In this document: one piece after another, positions 41,103-47,688 of the stretch
How the letters are laid out: each line of letters begins with the position of its first letter
Position numbering within the stretch: position 1 is the stretch's first letter
Source of the DNA: JAMOQA01 sp964420365
GTDB lineage: Bacteria; Acidobacteriota; Polarisedimenticolia; J045
DNA: 64,000 nucleotides
NCBI GenBank assembly: GCA_964420365.1
Contig: CAYQTA010000060.1
Coordinates: 62,001-126,000, forward strand
Direction: 5' to 3'
Notes under the pieces: generated by a model
What the model was told of the DNA's origin: nothing
The model's database searches: none
What the model saw: only the letters and a program-made list of their open reading frames with translations
Position numbers and translations under genes: made by a program

Positions 41103-41819
41103 TCAGGAAAGGACTCCGAGCGCGCGGAGCTGGCGCTCCGCCTGCCCGGCCCAGCCCCGGTTCGCAAGGGGGCTGGCCGGACTGGGATGGAGGATGCCAC
41201 CGATCTCGACCGGGGCTCCCGCGAGGGCTCGCCGGGCGCGCTCCTCCGCCCACCGCCCGATGCCGACGACGAGGCGGGGCCGCAGGAGCTCGACGGTCTC
41301 CCGGAGCGCGTCGTCGCACGCCTCCGCGAGCGACGACCTGGCGGCGGCCGGCAACCGGTCGACCGGCAGGTTGCGGCCCGATCTCTCGAGAAACAGGAGC
41401 GGGCACCAGTTGACGACGAGGAAATGCCGGAAGAACGCCTCCGGCCTTCCGAAGCGTTCCCGGGCCCAGCCCCACAGCCGCGAGCCCGAGACCTCCCGCC
41501 GCCGGCAGGCGAACCCTTCCACCGGCCGTCTCGGGTGCTCGCGGGGCGGCCGCCCCACCGCGCCCCGGATCCCCAGCCAGTCGCGGACCATCTCCACGTC
41601 GCCGAACGGCACCCCGGTCTGGGCCATGCCGAACGGCCCGGGGTTCATGCCGAGCAGGAGCACGCCGGCGCCGAGTCCACCGTACCGGTCCAGGTACTCG
41701 TGGTGCGTTTTCCGCGCGTAGACGAGCGGGTCGTAGACGAAGGCCACCGGCCTCCCGAAGCGGAGTTCCTCGACCCGCGAGGCGAGCCGGTCGGCGATCG
41801 CCGCGAGCCCTCCCGGCAT
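41103..41819 (-). CDS. Single-strand-selective uracil-DNA glycosylase, SMUG1-like
   Basis: Base-excision repair glycosylase removing uracil and oxidised pyrimidines. The 238-residue protein matches the vertebrate SMUG1 active-site block almost letter for letter: GMNPGPFGMAQTGVPFGD at ~57-74. The second motif HPSPASPLANRGW holds the catalytic-loop His. The ATG at 41819 shares its A with the bamD stop (TGATG). SMUG1 is rare but scattered in bacteria, including Acidobacteria. It ends the def-fmt operon and may simply be carried along. Confidence 0.93.
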   Translation of the reverse strand: MPGGLAAIADRLASRVEELRFGRPVAFVYDPLVYARKTHHEYLDRYGGLGAGVLLLGMNPGPFGMAQTGVPFGDVEMVRDWLGIRGAVGRPPREHPRRPVEGFACRRREVSGSRLWGWARERFGRPEAFFRHFLVVNWCPLLFLERSGRNLPVDRLPAAARSSLAEACDDALRETVELLRPRLVVGIGRWAEERARRALAGAPVEIGGILHPSPASPLANRGWAGQAERQLRALGVLS

Positions 41820-42649
41820 CAGGACGACGAGGAACCCGTGGAGGGAGCTTCCCCGCCCGCCGCGGCCGGAACGGGCGCGAGGAGCAGGCCCTCGGTCCTG
41901 ACCCTGGCGGCGAACGGGCCGGAGGGGTATTCCTCGACCAGCTTCCGCGCCACCTCGCGCGCCTTCTCCGGCTTGCCCACCTTCTCCCAGCCGTGGGCCA
42001 GCCGGTACAGGGCCTCCTCGCGGCGCCGGGACGCCGGGTACCTGTCGACCAGGCCCTCCAGGCGCCGGATCGCACCCATCCAGTGCTTCCCCTTCCAGTA
42101 GAAGCTCGCGATGATCCACTCGTGCTCCGCGATCCGGTCCTGGCAGCGGAGGTACATCACCCGGGCCGGAGCGACCCAGGGATCGTCCGGGGGCAGTTCC
42201 CGGATCATCCGCTCGAAGTGCCGCAACGCCTTGAGCGAAAAGTCCTGGTCGTTCTCCGGGTCCTCTCCCTGCTCGAAGAGACAGACCCCGACCATGTACC
42301 GGGCGTACGAGGCCTTCGGGTGCAGCGGGTAGAAACTCAGAAACTGCTCGTACCGGCTCTGGGCCTCGATGACATTCACCGTGCCGCCCTGGTAGTAGTA
42401 GGCGTCGGCCAGGGCCAGCTTGATCTCCGGGTCCAGGTCCCGCCCCACCGGCGTCACCATGCCGGCATCCCCCAGCACCTGGATCGCCTCGAGAAACCTC
42501 CGCCGCGCCAGGTACTCCTGGGCCTTGCGGTAGATCTCCTCGTTGTCCTCGAGGACCTCCCGGTCCCGGTGACAGGCCGGAAGGAACAGCGAGAGCCCCG
42601 CGACGAGCAGCAGGAGCAGGAAGCGGACGTGCGATGCTCTTCCGGTCAT
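41819..42649 (-). CDS. bamD: Outer-membrane assembly lipoprotein BamD-like
   Basis: 276-residue lipoprotein with lipobox FLPAC (Cys26) and TPR-type helical repeats (EEIYRKAQEYLARRRFLEAIQVL, SRYEQFLSFYPLHPKASYARYMVGVCLFEQ, HWMGAIRRLEGLVDRYPASRRREEALYRLAHGW). This pattern and length fit BamD, the essential partner of BamA in outer-membrane protein insertion. The N-terminal part lacks the typical DK motif I would look for, so a BamD-like TPR lipoprotein is the safest call. ATG at 42649 overlaps the thioesterase stop. Confidence 0.88.
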   Translation of the reverse strand: MTGRASHVRFLLLLLVAGLSLFLPACHRDREVLEDNEEIYRKAQEYLARRRFLEAIQVLGDAGMVTPVGRDLDPEIKLALADAYYYQGGTVNVIEAQSRYEQFLSFYPLHPKASYARYMVGVCLFEQGEDPENDQDFSLKALRHFERMIRELPPDDPWVAPARVMYLRCQDRIAEHEWIIASFYWKGKHWMGAIRRLEGLVDRYPASRRREEALYRLAHGWEKVGKPEKAREVARKLVEEYPSGPFAARVRTEGLLLAPVPAAAGGEAPSTGSSSS

Positions 42650-43050
42650 GGTGCGAGTCTCTCCGTCAGCCACGCGGGCATCCGGGCCAGCCGACCGGTC
42701 TCCCGGCCGACGCAGGCATGGACCGTGAAACCCGTCGCGAGGACCCGGTCGGCCCCCGGCCGGGCGATCTCGTAGTCGAAGCGCACGCGCACGGGCGAGA
42801 CCGTCGTGCAGGTCGTCCGGACCTCGATCTCCTCGTCGTACGAGACGGGCTGCCGGTAGCTTGCCCCCACCTCGATCACGGGAAAGAGCAGGCCATGGAC
42901 ATCCTCGAGTTCCCGGTACGGAATCCCGGCCGCCCGCATCAGCTCCGAGCGCCCCACCTCGAACCACACGATGTAGCTCGCGTGGTGGACCACGTTCATC
43001 CGGTCGGTCTCGGCGTAGCGCACCCGAACCCTCGCCACGTGCCGGTTCAC
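42646..43050 (-). CDS. Hot-dog-fold acyl-CoA thioesterase (YbgC/4-hydroxybenzoyl-CoA thioesterase family)
   Basis: 134 residues with the family active site YAETDRMNVVHHASYIVWFE (Asp16). YbgC-type enzymes act with Tol-Pal or hydrolyse short acyl-CoA/acyl-ACP. The GTG at 43050 overlaps the rpe stop (GTGA). Here the neighbour is bamD, not tolQRA, so the Tol link seen in E. coli is not supported by context. Confidence 0.9.
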   Translation of the reverse strand: MNRHVARVRVRYAETDRMNVVHHASYIVWFEVGRSELMRAAGIPYRELEDVHGLLFPVIEVGASYRQPVSYDEEIEVRTTCTTVSPVRVRFDYEIARPGADRVLATGFTVHACVGRETGRLARMPAWLTERLAP

Positions 43051-43712
43051 CGGGAAGCCCCCTCCGCCCGTTCCACGAGCGCCCGCAGCGCCGCCACCGG
43101 GTCTTCCTGCCCGTAGACGGCGTTTCCCGCGACGAAGCGTGTCGCGCCGGCGGCCACGAGCCGGCCGATCGTTGCCGGCCCCACCCCGCCGTCGACCTGG
43201 ATCGCGACCGCCAGGCCGCGATCCCGGATCCGCTCCGCCAGCCGGGCCACCTTGTCGACCGCCGGCTCCCAGAAGGCCTGGCCCGAGAACCCCGGGTTCA
43301 CGGACATGACGAGCACCTGGTCGAGCTCCGGCAGGACCTCGTCCACCACGTCGAGAGACGTGGCGGGGTTCACCGCGACGCCGGCGCGGAGACCCCGGTC
43401 GCGGATCGCCTGGATCGCCCGCTGCAGGTGGGGTTCCGCCTCCGCGTGGACCGTGATCCGGTCGGCGCCGGCGTCCGCGTAGGCCGCGACCCACGAGGCC
43501 GGTCGCTCGATCATCAGGTGGCAGTCGAGGGGAAGCCCGGTCGCCTCCCGCAGCGACCGGATCACGGGGGGACCGATCGTCAGGTTGGGGACGAAGTGCC
43601 CGTCCATCACGTCCACGTGCACCGCGCCCGCCCCGCCCCGCTCTGCCAGGGAGAGCGCCTCGGCGAGACGCGCGAAGTCGGCGGACAGGATCGAGGGTGC
43701 GATCTCGATCAT
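43047..43712 (-). CDS. rpe: Ribulose-phosphate 3-epimerase
   Basis: Interconverts ribulose- and xylulose-5-phosphate in the pentose-phosphate pathway. 221 residues, usual length. Motifs: APSILSADFARL, VHVDVMDGHFVPN, LPLDCHLMIE, VMSVNPGFSGQ and IQVDGGVG, carrying the metal-binding His/Asp residues. ATG at 43712 overlaps the PASTA gene stop (ATGA). Confidence 0.96.
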   Translation of the reverse strand: MIEIAPSILSADFARLAEALSLAERGGAGAVHVDVMDGHFVPNLTIGPPVIRSLREATGLPLDCHLMIERPASWVAAYADAGADRITVHAEAEPHLQRAIQAIRDRGLRAGVAVNPATSLDVVDEVLPELDQVLVMSVNPGFSGQAFWEPAVDKVARLAERIRDRGLAVAIQVDGGVGPATIGRLVAAGATRFVAGNAVYGQEDPVAALRALVERAEGASR

Positions 43713-44503
43713 CGGCGATCTCCCGCCCCCGCCGGTGGCGGGGGCTCGAGCAACAGCACGACCCGGTCGTCCGGGTCGACCCGGGCCCCCGGGCGCGGAT
43801 CCTGGGCGATCACCACCGCGTCGCCCGGTGCCCGGTCTTCCATGCCACGGTACCGCACCCGCCGGAAACCCGCCCCCTCGAGCAACCGGCGGGCCCGGTC
43901 CCACGTGTCCCCTTCCAGGGTCGGCATCACCCGAGCTCTCCGCGGCGGCCCCGCCGAGAGCAGCAGGCTGACACCGTCCCCCGGAAAGCAGACCGCGCCG
44001 GGGGGCGGGTCCTGGGCGATCACCCGGCCGAGGGGAATCGTCCCGTGGGGCACGGACGCCGTGGTCGCGACCCGCAGCCCCGCCGCGGCGAGGGCGATCT
44101 GCGCCCGCCGCAGGGATCCGCGGCGCAGGTCGGGCACGATCGCCCGTTCCGGGCCGAGGCTGACGACCAGGCGCACCTCGCGGCCGGGCTTGGTCCGGTT
44201 CCCCGCGGGTGGGAACTGCTCGAGGACCTTCCCCTCCGGGCGGGTCGCGTCGTACCTGCGCGAGGCGACCCGGGGCACCAGCCCCAGGGACCTGAGCCTC
44301 GCCTCCGCCACCTGCTCGTCCAGGTCCACGACCGCGGGGATCGTCACGTCCGGGCTCCGTACGGTGGCCCGCAGCGTCCCCCAGAACGCGAGGGCGGAGG
44401 TCAACCCGGTGGTCGCGAGCAGGAGCGCGGCCCAGCCGAGGATCCCCGGGACGCGGCGCCAGCGGGGCCGGGCGGAACGCTCCCGGCGCGGTTCCTCGGT
44501 CAT
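43709..44503 (-). CDS. PASTA-domain membrane protein
   Basis: 264 residues: a short basic cytoplasmic N-terminus, one membrane helix (ILGWAALLLATTGLTSALAFWG, ~21-42), then three PASTA repeats starting VTIPAVVDLDEQVAEARLRSLGL, AIVPDLRRGSLRRAQIALAAAGL and RVMPTLEGDTWDRARRLLEGAGF. PASTA domains bind peptidoglycan fragments or septal wall. There is no kinase domain, unlike PknB/StkP. Its position between rsmB and rpe is where Firmicutes and Actinobacteria carry a PASTA kinase, so this looks like the kinase-less remnant of that arrangement. Confidence 0.88.
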   Translation of the reverse strand: MTEEPRRERSARPRWRRVPGILGWAALLLATTGLTSALAFWGTLRATVRSPDVTIPAVVDLDEQVAEARLRSLGLVPRVASRRYDATRPEGKVLEQFPPAGNRTKPGREVRLVVSLGPERAIVPDLRRGSLRRAQIALAAAGLRVATTASVPHGTIPLGRVIAQDPPPGAVCFPGDGVSLLLSAGPPRRARVMPTLEGDTWDRARRLLEGAGFRRVRYRGMEDRAPGDAVVIAQDPRPGARVDPDDRVVLLLEPPPPAGAGDRR

Positions 44504-45921
44504 CCCGTCCGCCTCGCGAAACGCACGGCGACGAAGCCGTCCGTGTCCTCGTCCTCGGGACGGGTCGCCAGGTACGGGATCCCGCCTTCCTCGGCGACCA
44601 GCCCGTCCGCCGCGGATCCGAGGACCGCGCCCGGGTCGACCGGGACGAAGCCGGGATGCCTCTCGAGGAACGCGCGGGCCTGCCCGATCCCCTCCTCCTC
44701 CTCGAGCGAGCAGACCGCGTAGACGAGCACGCCCCCGGGTGCCACGAGGGGTGCGGCGGCGTCCAGCATCCGGGCCTGGCGTTCCGCGCAGTCCGGGATG
44801 TCCTCCGGCCTGACCCGGTGCCTCTTCTCCGGCCGTCGCCGGAACGTGCCCGTTCCCGAGCACGGGGCGTCGAGCAGGACCGTCCCGAAGCGTTCCCGTG
44901 GCAGGGGGGGGCGGGTCGCGTCGGCAACGATCGGCGCCACCTTCCCCGCCGGGGCGCGCCGGGCGAGCAGCGCCGCGAGGTTGCGGGCGCGCCGGGGGAA
45001 GATCTCGAGGGCGACGATTCCCGCCGTCTCTCCCTGGGCGAGGATCGCCGCCTTGCCACCGGGCGCCGCCGCCAGGTCCGCGACGGCTTCTCCGTCGGTC
45101 GGCATCGCCAGGGCGGCGACGAGGGCGGCTCCCTCGTCGACCAGGAGGAAGTCACCCCGGGCGAACGCCTCGGTCAGCTGGGGGGCGCCCTTCTGCACCA
45201 CCAGGCCCCACGGGTGCCGGCGCGCCGGGCGGGTCTCCACCCCCTCCCGCGCGAGCGCCTCGGCGAGGCGCTCGCGGCCACCCCGGTCGGGACGCGCCAC
45301 CAGGAACGGACGCGCCGGCCGGAGGGCCGCCTGCACCAGGCGCTCCGTTCGTTCCGCCCCGTAACGCAGGACCCACCGGCGATGCAGCCAGGCGGGGATC
45401 GTCGCCGCCGGGTCCGGCTGCGGAACCTCGCCGGAGAAGACCTGGCGGAGGACCGCGTTGACGAGACCGGCGGGGCGAGGTCCGCCCAGCGCCCGCATCG
45501 CCGACACCGTCGTGTCCCCCGCGATGGCGGGCTGCTTGCCGAGGACGGTGGCCTGCGCCACGCCGAGGCGCAGGGCCGCCCGGACCTCCGGCCGGAGGCG
45601 GGCGAGGCCCCCGTGGACGAACGGGGCGAGGATGCGGTCGAGGGCTCCCTGCCACCTGAGGGTCGCCAGGACGAGCACGTTGAGAAACCTTCGCTCCCGG
45701 GCGTCGGCGAAGCGGCGGGAGCGCGACTGGAGCAGTCGATCCGACCAGGCGCCCCGCTCCACTTCCGCGAGGACCCGGATGGCCTCCGCCCGGACTCCCG
45801 GGTCCGGCTTTCCCGGACGGTCCCCGGCCTTCCCGGGATCGCTTTCCGAGGCCGCGTGCCCGCCCGGGCCCGTCTCCGCGTCGCGCCGCTCCTCCTCGGG
45901 ATGCCGCGCCTCGTCGTTCAT
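44500..45921 (-). CDS. rsmB: 16S rRNA (cytosine-967-C5)-methyltransferase RsmB
   Basis: 473 residues: an NusB-like RNA-binding domain (~45-175; VRAEAIRVLAEVERGAWSDRLL) followed by a SAM methyltransferase domain. AdoMet motif DLAAAPGGKAAILAQ, catalytic-loop DAPCSGTGTFRRRPE with its Cys, and the nucleophile Cys in YAVCSLEEEE. The first ~40 residues are an acidic, low-complexity extension. ATG at 45921 overlaps the fmt stop. Common partner of def-fmt. Confidence 0.94.
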   Translation of the reverse strand: MNDEARHPEEERRDAETGPGGHAASESDPGKAGDRPGKPDPGVRAEAIRVLAEVERGAWSDRLLQSRSRRFADARERRFLNVLVLATLRWQGALDRILAPFVHGGLARLRPEVRAALRLGVAQATVLGKQPAIAGDTTVSAMRALGGPRPAGLVNAVLRQVFSGEVPQPDPAATIPAWLHRRWVLRYGAERTERLVQAALRPARPFLVARPDRGGRERLAEALAREGVETRPARRHPWGLVVQKGAPQLTEAFARGDFLLVDEGAALVAALAMPTDGEAVADLAAAPGGKAAILAQGETAGIVALEIFPRRARNLAALLARRAPAGKVAPIVADATRPPLPRERFGTVLLDAPCSGTGTFRRRPEKRHRVRPEDIPDCAERQARMLDAAAPLVAPGGVLVYAVCSLEEEEGIGQARAFLERHPGFVPVDPGAVLGSAADGLVAEEGGIPYLATRPEDEDTDGFVAVRFARRTG

Positions 45922-46883
45922 CGCTCTCCTCCGTCCTCGAGCCGTCCACCGATCTCGAGGTGCCTCCCCGCCACGGCGGCCGCGGCGGGCATCACCCGGG
46001 AACCGGCCGGCTGCACCCGGTGGACCCGCAGGACCGTCCCCTCCCCTGCCGCGACGTCGACCGCCTCTCCCGCCTTCCGCAGCACGGTCCCCGGGCGCGC
46101 ACCGGTCCGCTCTCCCGCGAGCGGCTCCACGTCGACGAGCCGGATCATCCCCTTCGGACCCCGGGCGACCACCGGTGGCCAGGGGACGAAGGCCCGCACC
46201 TTCCGATCGATATTTTCCGCGGGCTCGTCCCAGTGGACAATCCCCATCTCCTTCGTGATCGGCGGGGCCCACGTGACACCATCTTCCGGCTGGGGCCGCG
46301 GCTCGAGCCCGTCCGCTGCCAGCCGGTCGAGCGTTCGCAGCAGGAGCCCGGCGCCGAGTTCCGCCAGTCGGGCCCCGAGGCGCGCCGCGTCTTCCCGGGG
46401 GCCCACGGCGACGCGCTCCGCCAGGAGGATCGGCCCGGTATCGAGACCCCGGTCCATGCGCATCGTGGTCACGCCCGTCTCCCGGTCGCCGGCGAGGATC
46501 GCGTGCTGGACCGGGCTCGCCCCGCGGTGGCGCGGAAGCAGGGAGAAGTGGACGTTCACCGCGCCGAGGCGTGGCGCGTCGAGCAGCCGGCCCGGAAGGA
46601 TCTTCCCGTAGGCGACGACGACCAGGACGTCGGGGCGCAGGGCGAGGATCGGCTCCCGGTTCGCCCGGCCTCGCAGGGTCTCCGGCTGGAGCACCGGCCC
46701 GAGGCCCCGATCGATGGCGAACTCCTTCACCGGCGGCGGTTCGGGCCTGCGGGACCGGCCCCGCGGTCGGTCCGGCGCCGTGACCACCCCGGCGACCCGG
46801 TGGCGGGATCCGGCGAGGGCGGCGAGCGTCGGCACCGCCCATTCCGGGGTGCCGAAGAACACCACCCTGAGCCCGTCGTCCAC
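45918..46883 (-). CDS. fmt: Methionyl-tRNA formyltransferase
   Basis: Formylates the initiator Met-tRNA using 10-formyl-THF. 321 residues: catalytic domain with VVFFGTPEWAVPTLAAL at the start, GKILPGRLLDAPRLGAVNVHFSLLPRHRGASPVQHAI and GVTTMRMDRGLDTGPIL, then the C-terminal OB-like domain. The GTG at 46883 has GGGAGG 6 nt upstream. The gap to def is 17 nt. Confidence 0.95.
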   Translation of the reverse strand: MDDGLRVVFFGTPEWAVPTLAALAGSRHRVAGVVTAPDRPRGRSRRPEPPPVKEFAIDRGLGPVLQPETLRGRANREPILALRPDVLVVVAYGKILPGRLLDAPRLGAVNVHFSLLPRHRGASPVQHAILAGDRETGVTTMRMDRGLDTGPILLAERVAVGPREDAARLGARLAELGAGLLLRTLDRLAADGLEPRPQPEDGVTWAPPITKEMGIVHWDEPAENIDRKVRAFVPWPPVVARGPKGMIRLVDVEPLAGERTGARPGTVLRKAGEAVDVAAGEGTVLRVHRVQPAGSRVMPAAAAVAGRHLEIGGRLEDGGER

Positions 46884-46900
46884 GGGTGCCTCCCGGCGTC

Positions 46901-47419
46901 CTACGCGGTCCACTCTCCCCGCCGGCGGAGCTTCTCGATCTTCCGGAGGGCGAGGCGGCGCTTGAGGGGGCTCATCCGTTCGAGAAAGACGACCCCGTCC
47001 AGGTGGTCCACCTCGTGGCAGACCGCCCTGGCGTAGAATCCCTCGGCGACCTCCTCCACCGGGTTCATGTCCAGGTCCAGGGCGGTGAACCGCACCCGCA
47101 TCGGCCGGGTGATCACCTCGAAGATCCCGGGGAAACTCAGGCACCCTTCCTCGCCGGTCTGCGACCCCTCCTCCTCGACGATGCGGGGGTTCAGGAAGAC
47201 CTTCACCTGGTCGGGCTCCTCCCCCGCGGTCAGGTCGATCACCATCACGCGCCTGCGGTCCGCCACCTGGTTCGCGGCGAGGCCGACTCCCGGTTCCGCG
47301 TGCATCGTCTCGACCATGTCCGCGACCAGGGCCCGGAGCTCGTCGTCCACCTCGCTGACCTCGCGGGTCGGCTCGAGGAGGACCGGGTCGGGATAGAGGA
47401 CGACGGGACGAACGGCCAT
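46901..47419 (-). CDS. def: Peptide deformylase
   Basis: Removes the N-formyl group from new proteins. 172 residues with all three deformylase motifs: GVGLAANQ (45-52), EEGCLS (Cys93) and HEVDH (135-139), giving the metal ligands Cys93, His135 and His139 with Glu136 catalytic. First gene of the large operon def-fmt-rsmB-PASTA-rpe-thioesterase-bamD-SMUG1. The ATG at 47419 has AGAGGAAA upstream. Confidence 0.96.
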   Translation of the reverse strand: MAVRPVVLYPDPVLLEPTREVSEVDDELRALVADMVETMHAEPGVGLAANQVADRRRVMVIDLTAGEEPDQVKVFLNPRIVEEEGSQTGEEGCLSFPGIFEVITRPMRVRFTALDLDMNPVEEVAEGFYARAVCHEVDHLDGVVFLERMSPLKRRLALRKIEKLRRRGEWTA

Positions 47420-47463
47420 GGCGGTTTCCTCTCGCGGCGGCACCTGTCTCCGGCCACCCCCGG

Positions 47464-47492
47464 ACGCTACCACCCGGCCCGGGACCGGTCAA
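47464..47492 (-). promoter_or_regulatory. Candidate sigma-70 promoter of the def operon
   Basis: Minus strand: TTGACC (47492-47487; 5 of 6), a 17-nt spacer and TAGCGT (47469-47464; 3 of 6). Predicted start near 47457, 38 nt before the def ATG. Confidence 0.4.
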
Positions 47493-47632
47493 AGACGCGC
47501 GCCGTCGTCCCCCCGGGGAGCCGCCCGTCCTCCCGGGGAGACGGTCCCGTCCCGCGGTCCCGGCCCGGGCCAACGAGCGTATCTGCCGGGAACCCGGGGA
47601 GATGCGTGACCAAGCGAGGCCGCACGACCGTC

Positions 47633-47648
47633 CGGCACGCTTGTTGCT
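47633..47648 (+). promoter_or_regulatory. Sigma-54 (-24/-12) promoter of the FecR/DUF6600 gene
   Basis: CGGCACG-CTTG-TTGCT matches the TGGCACG-N4-TTGCW consensus at every fixed base except the first, with GG at 47634-47635 and GC at 47646-47647 exactly 10 nt apart. Predicted start near 47659, then a GGAGG ribosome site and ATG at 47689. Confidence 0.7.
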
Positions 47649-47688
47649 TGCTGGAGATGTGGACCCGACCGGGGTCCCGGAGGCCACC

